A stretch of DNA of 12,845 nucleotides from Prevotellaceae bacterium (GCA_031259225.1 JAIRLT010000144.1:1-12845), one strand, 5' to 3'; positions 1 through 7,011 are shown, counted from the stretch's first letter. A program made the numbers and translations. The notes: generated from the sequence alone by a model not told the origin.

Positions 1-95
1 AAAGCGATATATTTTTAATATATCAAATTCAAAATGTCAAAGAAGCATATTAACGCCGCAAATATAAAACTAATTTTTTTATCTACAAATTTTAT
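1..95 (-). repeat. Dispersed promoter-containing repeat, copy 1
   Basis: This segment is nearly identical to 7623-7718 (about five differences over 95 bases, including one single-base indel). It contains a perfect palindrome GATATATT-ttt-AATATATC at 6-24 and, on the minus strand, a TTTG-N19-TATATTTG promoter (-33 at 86-89, -7 at 59-66). Anything it transcribes would run left, out of the window, so only the first 50 or so bases of that transcript are visible. In copy 2 the same promoter leads into a large RNA-like hairpin, so copy 1 probably heads a second gene of that RNA family. It could also be the end of a small mobile element. Confidence 0.75.
59..89 (-). promoter_or_regulatory. Leftward promoter in repeat copy 1
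   Basis: Read on the minus strand, TTTG (86-89) is followed after exactly 19 bases by TATATTTG (59-66), a full match to the Bacteroidota consensus TTTG-N19/21-TAnnTTTG. Transcription would start near position 52 and leave the window. No gene is visible downstream within the window. Confidence 0.6.
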
Positions 96-120
96 TTCAT
101 TTTTTTGATTTTTGGTAGCT

Positions 121-148
121 TCAACTTTCAACTTTCAATTTTCAACTC
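121..148. repeat. Four-copy heptamer repeat TCAACTT
   Basis: Four 7-base units lie head to tail: TCAACTT, TCAACTT, TCAATTT, TCAACTC. The period is the same as in the heptamer tracts at 1343-1381 and 1405-1556, although the motif differs. Confidence 0.7.
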
Positions 149-152
149 TCAT

Positions 153-168
153 CGCCCCGTTAGGGGCG
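153..168. repeat. CGCCCC-GTTA-GGGGCG hairpin
   Basis: A perfect 6-bp GC stem with a GTTA loop is followed by GGCATATTGGTAGA. Neither orientation is followed by a T-run, so it does not look like an intrinsic terminator. From memory, similar hairpin-plus-tail sequences recur in Bacteroidota intergenic DNA, so it may be a small dispersed repeat. The rest of the stretch to about 270 is GC-rich and holds no convincing gene; the overlapping minus-strand reading frames have no recognisable protein character. Confidence 0.4.
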
Positions 169-272
169 GCATATTGGTAGATGCAAGGCGGAATGTCCTG
201 CACATCGCGCGGCGCACGGGTTTTCTGCTATGCACCGGCAGCGCTCCGCGCGAAAGGCAGGTGCGCGTTTTT

Positions 273-303
273 TATGGGGAATAGAATATTTTTCATAAAT
301 TTG
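273..303 (+). promoter_or_regulatory. Promoter of the membrane-anchored winged-helix regulator
   Basis: TATG at 273-276 (three of four consensus bases of the -33 element) and TAAATTTG at 296-303 (full match to TAnnTTTG) are separated by 19 bases. The predicted start of transcription, near 310, leaves a leader of only about 16 bases before the ATG at 326. Confidence 0.5.
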
Positions 304-325
304 TAAAAAATACGCGTTTCGCAAC

Positions 326-1354
326 ATGTTTCTACCTGTAAAAAAAATCCTCCGTCCATGCGGGCTATTGTTAGGCATCGTTTCTTTGTTGGCATTACAG
401 GCATTGTGGTTATACAATGCCTACCAACTGACCTGCGATAATTTTGTAACAACCGTTCATGAAGCGTTCGACAGCGCCTGCCGGAAAGAGCAAACCTACC
501 GCATTCCCGTAGCCGATATCATCAACCCGGGCGCATTGACCATTCAAAGCTGCGGGGACGAAGAAATACGGATTATCCGCAAATGCCCCGCGCCGGATAC
601 CATTGTGTATGACAATGTGTCGGGGCAATCGCTGGAAACCTTTATCAACCGTGCGTTCTATGAGTTGCGCGAGAGCATTATGCCGTTGAATATTTATTGC
701 CTGTCTGATTTATTTGCCGGCGAATTGTATGACCGGGGACTTCCGCTGGGCTTTTCCATTGAACGGTTTGACCATGTTACCGGACAATTGGTGGAAACAA
801 CCGCACACTTGAAAAACGGAACGCCGGAACATTTCTCTACACAAATTACTATCCGCAGTACAACGGCAGAAAACTTGCAGGCGACATTGCAATTCCGGAA
901 AGCTGTTATCTTTGGGCAAATGACCGGCACGCTTATTGTTTCCCTGTGCCTGCTACTATTGACCGGCGGCTGTTTTGCTATCTTGTTCCGCCCTGCGCGC
1001 CACCGCAAAAACCCTGTGCCGGTAGCGCCGCCGGCGGTTTTGAATGGTGCATCCGGTAAAACTTTCCCCATAGGCAACTATTGTTTTAATTCCGAAAAGA
1101 ACGAATTGCAAGGCTTCGGGGAGACTGTTCATCTCAACAGGAAAGAGAATGCCATCCTTCTGGCGTTATGTATGGAACGCGGAAATGTGGTGGACAGGGG
1201 TATCCTCCTCGAAGAACAGTGGGGAAATGCCGGCATTATTTATTCCCGCAGTTTGGATACTTATATTACCCGGCTGCGCAAATATTTGAAAGACGACCCG
1301 GACGTACAAATAGTAACCGTAAAAGGACAAGGATACAAATTAATGGAGAATTGA
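326..1354 (+). CDS. Membrane-anchored winged-helix transcriptional regulator (one-component type)
   Basis: A 342-residue protein with a hydrophobic helix at about residues 11-33, a periplasmic segment of about 155 residues, a second membrane helix near 194-221, a basic/proline-rich linker, and a C-terminal OmpR/PhoB-type winged-helix domain (about 246-340). The DNA-binding domain ends in the family signature SLDTYITRLRKYL...VTVKGQGYKL, covering the recognition helix and wing. The layout is that of a sensor kinase whose kinase module is replaced by the output domain, and it is inverted relative to ToxR/CadC, where the winged helix is N-terminal. It presumably senses something in the periplasm and binds DNA from the membrane; the signal and targets are unknown. 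The last residues and stop codon (ATG GAG AAT TGA) lie inside a heptamer repeat. The ATG at 326 follows the predicted promoter closely. Confidence 0.85.
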   Translation: MFLPVKKILRPCGLLLGIVSLLALQALWLYNAYQLTCDNFVTTVHEAFDSACRKEQTYRIPVADIINPGALTIQSCGDEEIRIIRKCPAPDTIVYDNVSGQSLETFINRAFYELRESIMPLNIYCLSDLFAGELYDRGLPLGFSIERFDHVTGQLVETTAHLKNGTPEHFSTQITIRSTTAENLQATLQFRKAVIFGQMTGTLIVSLCLLLLTGGCFAILFRPARHRKNPVPVAPPAVLNGASGKTFPIGNYCFNSEKNELQGFGETVHLNRKENAILLALCMERGNVVDRGILLEEQWGNAGIIYSRSLDTYITRLRKYLKDDPDVQIVTVKGQGYKLMEN

Positions 1355-1381
1355 AAATGGAGAATGGAGAATGGAGAATGG
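1343..1381. repeat. ATGGAGA heptamer tract overlapping a stop codon
   Basis: Units of seven: ATGGAGA (1343), the variant ATTGAAA (1350), then ATGGAGA three times (1357-1377) and a partial ATGG. The first two units supply Met-Glu-Asn and the TGA stop of the upstream regulator gene, so the tract begins inside the coding sequence. Confidence 0.8.
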
Positions 1382-1404
1382 GCTGGCGCCACCGTGCTTG
1401 CCGC

Positions 1405-1556
1405 GACTTACGACTTATGACTTATGACTTACGACTTATGACTTACGACTTATGACTTATGACTTATGACTTACGACTTATGACTTACGACTTACGACTT
1501 ATGACTTACGACTTATGACTTATGACTTACGACTTACGACTTATGACTTACGACTA
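1405..1556. repeat. 21-copy heptanucleotide array GACTTAY
   Basis: Twenty-one perfect 7-base units (1405-1551) plus a partial GACTA follow one another without spacers. Only the last base of the unit varies: C in 10 copies, T in 11, in an irregular order. The array fills most of the gap between the regulator and pdxJ and stops 4 bases before the pdxJ ATG, so it forms the immediate 5' region of pdxJ. No TAnnTTTG promoter is visible between 1355 and 1560. This looks like a variable-number tandem repeat; it is not a CRISPR, because there are no spacers and the unit is too short. Confidence 0.9.
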
Positions 1557-1560
1557 AACC

Positions 1561-2277
1561 ATGTGCCAGCTTAGTGTAAATATTAATAAGGTAGCGACGC
1601 TTCGCAATGCGCGTGGGGGCAATATGCCCGACGTATTGCAGGTAGCGCTGGATTGCGAACGGTTCGGCGCGCAAGGCATTACCGTACATCCGCGCCCCGA
1701 CGAACGCCATATTCGCTACGCCGACGTGCGCGCATTGAAACCATTGCTCACAACGGAATTTAATATCGAAGGCAATCCCGAGCCGTCGTTTATAGACCTG
1801 GTGCTGGAAGTGCAGCCGCAGCAGGTAACGTTAGTGCCGGACGGGCACGACGTGATTACATCCAATGCCGGCTGGGATGTGAAGAAACATCTGCCTTTCC
1901 TGCGCGAAGTAATTGCGGTGTTCAAATCCAAAGGTATCCGCACTTCTATCTTTGTGGATGCCGATGCGGAAATGGTTCGCCGTGCCGCCGGCGCCGGCGC
2001 CGACCGTGTGGAACTCTATACAGAAGTCTATGCCGCGCAGTATGCCGCAAACCGCGAAACCGCGATAGCCGCTTTTGTAGCCGCCGCAAAAGCTGCTGCC
2101 GACACCGGACTGGGCTTAAATGCCGGTCATGACTTGAACCTGGACAACCTGGCTTATTTTTACCACCGGATACCATCACTGCTTGAAGTGTCTATTGGGC
2201 ATGCCCTGATTAGTGATGCGCTGTATTTTGGATTGGAAAATACTATCCAACTTTACCGGCGGCAATTGTTAAACTAA
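1561..2277 (+). CDS. pdxJ: Pyridoxine 5'-phosphate synthase PdxJ
   Basis: PdxJ condenses 1-deoxy-D-xylulose 5-phosphate with 3-amino-2-oxopropyl phosphate to make pyridoxine 5'-phosphate, the ring-closing step of the DXP-dependent vitamin B6 pathway in the cytoplasm. The 238 residues match the family's usual length. The N-terminus LSVNINKVATLRNARGG, TVHPRPDERHIRY with His43, EFNIEGNPE with Glu70, SNAGWDV, and GLNAGHDLNLDN with His190 are family hallmarks, including the catalytic His/Glu residues of this TIM barrel. The first ATG is right at the family's N-terminus. No ribosome binding site is seen: the upstream DNA is the GACTTAY array, followed by ACC and the ATG. With no promoter of its own visible, pdxJ is probably read through from the upstream regulator gene. 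The gene appears intact. Confidence 0.97.
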   Translation: MCQLSVNINKVATLRNARGGNMPDVLQVALDCERFGAQGITVHPRPDERHIRYADVRALKPLLTTEFNIEGNPEPSFIDLVLEVQPQQVTLVPDGHDVITSNAGWDVKKHLPFLREVIAVFKSKGIRTSIFVDADAEMVRRAAGAGADRVELYTEVYAAQYAANRETAIAAFVAAAKAAADTGLGLNAGHDLNLDNLAYFYHRIPSLLEVSIGHALISDALYFGLENTIQLYRRQLLN

Positions 2278-2295
2278 AAATTATTTGTAGCTTTG
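2265..2295 (+). promoter_or_regulatory. Promoter of the OmpH/Skp-like gene
   Basis: ATTG at 2265-2268 (three of four consensus bases) lies 19 bases upstream of TAGCTTTG at 2288-2295, a full match to TAnnTTTG. The -33 element falls inside the last codons of pdxJ. Transcription should start near 2300, about 16 bases before the ATG. Confidence 0.55.
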
Positions 2296-2315
2296 TACTT
2301 CTAAAATTAAAAAAT

Positions 2316-2927
2316 ATGAAAAAAATACAATTGATTGTAAATGCCGTTCTCTTTTTAGCCATCGCCGGCTTGTACGTTTTATATTTTGCCTGCAACGGCA
2401 AAGCAACCCCCAATAATGCGACCGGGATAATATCCGAAGGTGAAATCGCTCCGGCGGGCAGTATTGTGTATCTTCAAATAGATTCGCTGGTCAATAACTA
2501 CGACATGTATCACGACCTGCGCGGCGAGTTGGAGGTTAAAGTTAAAGGCATGGAAGACGACCTGTCAAAACGCAGCAAGAGTTTTGAACGGAATGTAAAT
2601 GATTACAAGGAAAAAATCCAAAAGGGACTGGTTACCCGTTCGCAAGCCGAACAACTGGAACAGCAATTGGGACAAAAACAACAAGAACTGGCTACTTACA
2701 GCGAACGTTTGCGCAACGAGTTGGCGGAAGAAGAAGCGGTCATGCTGCGCCGTATTTACGACGCCATAACAACCTACCTGAAAAGTTATAATATCGACCA
2801 TGACTATTCGTTGATCATTAGCACCAACGCTTCCACGAACACGATTATACAGGGTCATCCGAGCCTGGATATAACCAAAGACGTGCTCCTCGGACTGAAC
2901 GCAACCTATGTCCGCCCGAAAAAATAA
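2316..2927 (+). CDS. OmpH/Skp-like periplasmic chaperone family protein
   Basis: A 203-residue protein with an uncleaved-looking N-terminal hydrophobic anchor (about residues 5-26). It continues with a short strand (SIVYLQIDSLVNNYDMY) and a long charged, Gln/Glu/Lys-rich helical region (about 62-145) that should form the coiled-coil arms typical of OmpH/Skp, and ends in a C-terminal beta segment (DYSLIISTNASTNTIIQGHPSLDIT). Skp-family proteins hold unfolded outer-membrane proteins during passage through the periplasm. Here the hydrophobic segment suggests anchoring in the inner membrane, which is common in Bacteroidota homologues; a lipobox is not convincing. It has its own promoter and a strong terminator just downstream. 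Confidence 0.85.
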   Translation: MKKIQLIVNAVLFLAIAGLYVLYFACNGKATPNNATGIISEGEIAPAGSIVYLQIDSLVNNYDMYHDLRGELEVKVKGMEDDLSKRSKSFERNVNDYKEKIQKGLVTRSQAEQLEQQLGQKQQELATYSERLRNELAEEEAVMLRRIYDAITTYLKSYNIDHDYSLIISTNASTNTIIQGHPSLDITKDVLLGLNATYVRPKK

Positions 2928-2950
2928 TCCGGGTTACTGCGGTTTATTAA

Positions 2951-2990
2951 AAAAAACGCTAACAAGTTTTCAGTCTTGTTAGCGTTTTTT
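2951..2990. terminator. Bidirectional intrinsic terminator
   Basis: A perfect 16-bp stem (2951-2966 paired with 2975-2990) encloses the 8-base loop TTTTCAGT. It has AAAAAA on the left arm and TTTTTT on the right, so it works as an intrinsic terminator in both directions. It ends the rightward OmpH/Skp-like gene and the leftward Wzz-like gene, which converge on it. Confidence 0.93.
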
Positions 2991-3008
2991 CTTTGTATAG
3001 TTTCCTGA

Positions 3009-3980
3009 TTACTTTTCGCGGTATACTTTCCAAAGCTGTTTCCTGTAATCCCAAAGGATGACGAAAACCAAGCCAATGAGAAATGAATATATAGCTAACG
3101 GCTTAACGTAAAACAGGACATTATTCTTCTGGCGGAATGTTTCGGCAAATTCCTGGACAATTGTAACCGGGTCTGGATAAAGTTGTAAAGTGGAATACCT
3201 TGATATAACCTCATTGTTCAAGTTAATCAAATCGTCATGATAAAGCGGCTGCGGCACTTCATTCAAAACTAACAGTTGCCCGCCGCCTACGGCTTTTTTA
3301 GCGTCGTTTTTTTGAAAATATTCATACCGCTGTAAACTGTCGAACCGGGTTATTTGTTGCTGCAAATAGCTTATTTGTTCATTGATTTCTTCTATTCTCC
3401 GCACATTATGATGTTGCACATATTCATTATTATTGATGAAATTTAGCAAGTTTTGCCGGATGTGCGGAAGTACCTCATGCGAATAAGCCCACACATTGAT
3501 GTAAAAAGAACCGTGAAGTATTTGGGCGACTTTACTCGAATCCCGGGAAGAAATGTATTTATGGTCTTCATCAATAATGTCCGGTAACCCGTCCTTATTA
3601 ATGTCCACACCATAGCATGCCCGGATAGAATAAATTTGCTTGGCTATGGACGCCGGAATAGTTAATTTCCGCACCCATTCCAGCGGATTACGAATATTCT
3701 CTAATGATAATTCTTCGTTAATCAGGTTTACATAAAAAAAGTTATCCGCCACATTTGCCCGCACAAGCATGTGCGAACTGTAATATGGTTCGTGGGAAGC
3801 ATACAGGAAGAAGCCGATAGCCACGCCCGCAAAAACAAAACAGGCAAGCCAAATGCTTTTTCGAAAAAGAAAAAGAATAATAGCGCTGAAAACCTTAGCT
3901 ATCCAGCACCCAAATTTCCGCAGGATTTCCCATAAATCTATTTCTTGTTCGGCGTTGTTTTTTGTAGAATTGTTTTCCAT
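3009..3980 (-). CDS. Wzz-like (chain-length determinant type) inner-membrane protein
   Basis: The 323-residue protein has hydrophobic helices near residues 29-61 and 290-310, a large periplasmic domain between them, and a short basic cytoplasmic tail (DYRKQLWKVYREK). This is the topology of polysaccharide co-polymerases (Wzz/GNVR-like), with a coiled-coil candidate at about 183-215 (RRIEEINEQISYLQQQITRF). Neither a tyrosine-kinase domain nor Walker motifs are present. No polysaccharide genes adjoin it, so a role in glycan export is only inferred from topology. Residues 126-139 read D-x-N-x-D-G-x-x-D-x-x-D-x-D, an EF-hand/thrombospondin-3-like calcium loop in the periplasmic part. A -7 element lies 30 bases upstream. 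It has no clear counterpart that I can name. Confidence 0.65.
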   Translation of the reverse strand: MENNSTKNNAEQEIDLWEILRKFGCWIAKVFSAIILFLFRKSIWLACFVFAGVAIGFFLYASHEPYYSSHMLVRANVADNFFYVNLINEELSLENIRNPLEWVRKLTIPASIAKQIYSIRACYGVDINKDGLPDIIDEDHKYISSRDSSKVAQILHGSFYINVWAYSHEVLPHIRQNLLNFINNNEYVQHHNVRRIEEINEQISYLQQQITRFDSLQRYEYFQKNDAKKAVGGGQLLVLNEVPQPLYHDDLINLNNEVISRYSTLQLYPDPVTIVQEFAETFRQKNNVLFYVKPLAIYSFLIGLVFVILWDYRKQLWKVYREK

Positions 3981-4009
3981 AAAAGACTTGTGCTAAAAAA
4001 TTTATTGTG

Positions 4010-4017
4010 CAAAGATA
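4010..4017 (-). promoter_or_regulatory. -7 element for the Wzz-like gene
   Basis: On the minus strand the sequence reads TATCTTTG, a full match to TAnnTTTG, placed 30 bases before the ATG at 3980. No TTTG-like -33 element is present at 19-21 bases, so the promoter is half supported. It lies just beyond the stop codon region of the rRNA methyltransferase gene. Confidence 0.45.
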
Positions 4018-4028
4018 AGAAAAATATT

Positions 4029-5375
4029 TCAATCTAGTCTCATCCGTATTCGCCATGCAGCAGGATAGAGGTTATTGGTGCGGTGTCCAAGATGCCTGAC
4101 AAAACCCAACGGAAGCCGGTTACAGGTGAGCAACACAAAATCTTTTCCCGCGAAGTCAAGCTTAATAGTATCGCGACGAAGGAAATGCAAGACGGTAGGT
4201 ATATCCACTTCCACTTTCGGGAAAGCCCTTGGTTGCAGGGCGGTAGATAATGCCAATGCAGCCGCCGGAATAATTGTAGCTCCTTTTTGTTCGCCTACGG
4301 CTACGCCGGCTTGCAGCACATGCAGTTGTTGCGAAAGTTGCGCAATAAAATCTTGTTGCGAAAGAGGCAAAGCGTGAATAAAATTATTCCGGCTTTCAAA
4401 AACAAATTTGCCGGACAACCATTTTTCCACTGGTGTTGCCGCTTTCAATGCCGTACGGCGTATCGCCTTTTCACCGGCGCGCCGGCGAACGGGGCGGGAC
4501 GGCGTGGTTTTCCGCAGTACGCTTATAAAAAATCCTTCGCCCTGCACGCGGTGCGGATAAAAGCGGTAGCCCGCCCCGCTTTCGACAATGCCCCATGCCG
4601 GATGCAGCGGCAGCGGCACCCGCACGGCGCCCAGGGCGTCTTGTATCCATTGCACGTTTGCATCGTTTTCGTCGCGGTTAAAGGTGCAGGTGCTGTATAC
4701 TAACAGTCCGCCCTCGCGTAAAGCGTTCCATGCGCCGGAGACAATGCGGCGTTGGCGCCCGGCGCAAAGCCGCACATGCGCCGGACTCCATTCTTTTATG
4801 GCGGCAGCGTCTTTGCGGAACATCCCTTCGCCGGAACAGGGCGCATCAATCACTAATACATCGAACGCGCCGGCAAGCGTTCCGAATGACTGCGGGTCGT
4901 TACAGGTTACTACTACATTCGGGGAGCCCCATTTTGCAAGGTTTTCCAGAAGAACAGCGGCGCGGCTACGGATAATTTCATTTGCCACCAGCAAACCGCC
5001 GGGCGGCAATAAACCGGCAAGCAGCGTTGCTTTTCCACCGGGCGCAGCACACAAATCCAATATGCGGCAACGGCTGCCTAACGATTGCACAACCGGCGCC
5101 AACTGTGCCAAAAACATGGACGAAGCTTCCTGTATATAATAAGCGCCGCCGTGCCACAACGGGTCAAGCGTGAACGCCGGGCGTTCCGCCAGGTACACGC
5201 CGTCCGGACACCAGTTCACAGGCGTTTCCCCTGCAAATTTCCCGGATGCGGTTTTTTCCCGGTTGTAACGAATACTTACCGGCGCCGCCTGCTGCAAGGC
5301 GTCGAGCAAATCGCCGGCTTCCGCGCCCAACAAGTTTTGCAACGATTGAATAAACGGTAAAGGTATTCCGGGCAT
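4029..5375 (-). CDS. rRNA (cytosine-C5)-methyltransferase, RsmF/NOL1-NOP2-Sun family
   Basis: This enzyme transfers a methyl group from S-adenosylmethionine to C5 of cytosine in RNA, most likely 16S rRNA. In the 448 residues, the SAM-binding motif I (ILDLCAAPGGKAT) lies at about 105-117, motif IV (DAPCSGEGMFRK) at 177-188 with Cys180, and motif VI (YSTCTF) at 227-232 with Cys230. Both cysteines of the NSUN mechanism (nucleophile and release residue) are present. The region TLDPLWHGGAYYIQEASSM is typical of the family. The C-terminal 150 residues, rich in basic patches (RRRAGEKAIRRTALK), match the extra RNA-binding part of RsmF-like proteins. It is monocistronic, with a good promoter immediately upstream. 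The exact target base cannot be read from the sequence. Confidence 0.92.
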   Translation of the reverse strand: MPGIPLPFIQSLQNLLGAEAGDLLDALQQAAPVSIRYNREKTASGKFAGETPVNWCPDGVYLAERPAFTLDPLWHGGAYYIQEASSMFLAQLAPVVQSLGSRCRILDLCAAPGGKATLLAGLLPPGGLLVANEIIRSRAAVLLENLAKWGSPNVVVTCNDPQSFGTLAGAFDVLVIDAPCSGEGMFRKDAAAIKEWSPAHVRLCAGRQRRIVSGAWNALREGGLLVYSTCTFNRDENDANVQWIQDALGAVRVPLPLHPAWGIVESGAGYRFYPHRVQGEGFFISVLRKTTPSRPVRRRAGEKAIRRTALKAATPVEKWLSGKFVFESRNNFIHALPLSQQDFIAQLSQQLHVLQAGVAVGEQKGATIIPAAALALSTALQPRAFPKVEVDIPTVLHFLRRDTIKLDFAGKDFVLLTCNRLPLGFVRHLGHRTNNLYPAAWRIRMRLD

Positions 5376-5395
5376 AACAGTAAAAATTCTTTCTG

Positions 5396-5426
5396 CAAAA
5401 ATACGGTTTTGGCGGGATAAAGCAAG
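5396..5426 (-). promoter_or_regulatory. Promoter of the rRNA methyltransferase gene
   Basis: Minus strand: CTTG (5423-5426, three of four consensus bases), 19 bases, then TATTTTTG (5396-5403, full TAnnTTTG match), 20 bases before the ATG at 5375. Confidence 0.55.
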
Positions 5427-5434
5427 TATTTTTT

Positions 5435-5455
5435 TGTGATGGGAACCTTATCACA
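5435..5455. promoter_or_regulatory. Inverted repeat TGTGAT-N9-ATCACA upstream of the rRNA methyltransferase promoter
   Basis: Perfect 6-bp arms with a 9-base spacer lie just upstream of the -33 element. It could be an operator. The arms recall CRP half-sites, but the spacing is wrong for CRP (11 instead of 6 bases between TGTGA and TCACA). No T-run follows, so it is not a terminator. Confidence 0.25.
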
Positions 5456-5529
5456 TTCCATCAATGCAGTAGCTCGAAACAATAATCTTAGCAGTTTCAA
5501 TAAATAAAAATATTTTCAACACTTTATTT

Positions 5530-7011
5530 TTATCGCACGCATCGAACAGATATCCCTTGCGGATATGAACCGTTAGAAGCGTTGTTTGCCCGTCTGCTAG
5601 TCATCATCAATTCAGCGCTTGTATAGGAGTAGTCTGTTACACAATGTATGATATGCGTTCGTATTATATCCATTGCCCCCGAATGGGCAAGCATGGTAAT
5701 AGAACTTGTGCGACTTATGTTACCATTCCACTCTCTAATACCTGCAGGATATGCAGTAAATCCATAGGTATCAGAACCCACTGTATTCGCCCAACCAGTA
5801 GTTGCAAACAATAAGTTAAACATATTTATCTTTTGTGCACCGGTGGGTGTATTATTTCGGAAACTACTTCCACTGTTACCGGTTACATCTAGCATATATG
5901 CTGCTTCATAAGTAGTCGGCACATGCCACCACAGTGGACAAATACCGCGTCCGCCGCCATAGGCAATGACATTGCCGCGCGCGACATTTTTTTGGCAATT
6001 AACATCGTCGGCAGGCGTACCGGTACAATATTGAGAACTTACCCATGTTTCATTCCACGTATCGGCGCTGCCGGATTTTCCTTCCGCATTGTATTTACCA
6101 TCTACCATCATCATAGTTTCCCACGTGTACAATGCGCCACGATTTTGATCACTGCAACCTGCCACTGCATTGGTATAACACCAGTAAGCGCCTAATCCGC
6201 CATTCGGATTGGCGCTCGCTAATTGAAAGGATAAACCATTTGTAAATCGCAAATTTTGCGCCAACCACCATTTATCGTCAGGCATCAATACAATTCTGTA
6301 CGGTTCATTGTCGCGCGCGTCTTTTATCCACGCTTCCCAATTCTTTGCACCTGTTGTGCGTAAATCACATTTATGTTGCGCATCCACGTATAAATCATCA
6401 CCGGCGTATTTGCAAAAATAACCGGGGCAACTGGTTGCATCCGTCATCGTTATTGGAATAAAAGATGATTGAACGAATGTTTTTCCCGTTACTGTTTGTG
6501 TTATACCACTTGCATCTTTCAGCGTAAACGGAGGAGTACCCCTCAATGTATAGGTTCCATTATTATAATCGCCTATATTTGGTGGGCAGTCGGAAACATA
6601 AGCGCACCAATCGAATTTAGTGTTTGCCGGAATATTGGCGAGTGATACAGTAACCGTTGCGCTGTAACTACCGGGAACGCCGTTCAGCCAAAAACCTTTG
6701 TTGGTGCTTGCATCAAGGGTTGCTGCACTTGTCGGCGAAGAGATGACGGTAGGGGTTTCAGAAATTTCTGCACGTGTCCACGTGTTGCCCGAAGTAGTAT
6801 TGTTTGCATTTAATTTCAGGAAATCAATCCACAACCAAACTTTAGCGTTATGTGTTTGTCCGGTTACAATAGGAATACTGCTCCATGATACACGGAACTT
6901 CACTGCCGGCGTATTGGCGTACATAGCGCTAAGCATTTCAATGTTAATATGGCTTTGTGCACTTGCAGCACTGCTTGCAAGTAGTGCGAAAAGGAAGAAA
7001 GTTTTTTTCAT
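5530..7011 (-). CDS. Secreted FISUMP-domain (Fibrobacter succinogenes major paralogous domain) protein
   Basis: With the start at the ATG at 7011, the protein has 493 residues and begins with a clean signal peptide (MKKTFFLFALLASSAASAQ, cleavage near residue 19). An in-frame ATG 19 codons upstream would put a non-signal sequence in front, so 7011 is preferred. Residues 20-215 are Thr/Ser/Asn-rich and beta-like, with Cys pairs (WCAYVSDC, SCPGYFC). Residues of about 235-493 carry the FISUMP pattern: MPDDKWWLAQNLRF (243-256), RGALYTWETMM (301-311), GICPLWWHVPT (366-376) and the terminal GISVRCVR (486-493). FISUMP proteins are exported and form large paralogous families; their biochemical function is unknown. 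No C-terminal sorting domain is seen. The gene has no recognisable promoter near its ATG and lies downstream of a structured leader (7161-7345). Confidence 0.85.
   Translation of the reverse strand: MKKTFFLFALLASSAASAQSHINIEMLSAMYANTPAVKFRVSWSSIPIVTGQTHNAKVWLWIDFLKLNANNTTSGNTWTRAEISETPTVISSPTSAATLDASTNKGFWLNGVPGSYSATVTVSLANIPANTKFDWCAYVSDCPPNIGDYNNGTYTLRGTPPFTLKDASGITQTVTGKTFVQSSFIPITMTDATSCPGYFCKYAGDDLYVDAQHKCDLRTTGAKNWEAWIKDARDNEPYRIVLMPDDKWWLAQNLRFTNGLSFQLASANPNGGLGAYWCYTNAVAGCSDQNRGALYTWETMMMVDGKYNAEGKSGSADTWNETWVSSQYCTGTPADDVNCQKNVARGNVIAYGGGRGICPLWWHVPTTYEAAYMLDVTGNSGSSFRNNTPTGAQKINMFNLLFATTGWANTVGSDTYGFTAYPAGIREWNGNISRTSSITMLAHSGAMDIIRTHIIHCVTDYSYTSAELMMTSRRANNASNGSYPQGISVRCVR

Noticed and set aside
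1168..1455. Plus-strand frame of 95 codons running into the heptamer repeats
   Set aside because: It overlaps the winged-helix domain in another frame and ends in low-complexity repeat translation.
1405..1556. CRISPR array
   Set aside because: Units of 7 bases with no spacers, and no cas genes; it is a simple tandem repeat.
4588..5139. Plus-strand frame of 183 codons opposite the methyltransferase
   Set aside because: It is a shadow of the high-GC methyltransferase gene; no domain, start signal or codon character supports it.
5435..5455. CRP binding site
   Set aside because: TGTGA and TCACA are 11 rather than 6 bases apart, and a CRP-type regulator is not expected to act through this spacing.
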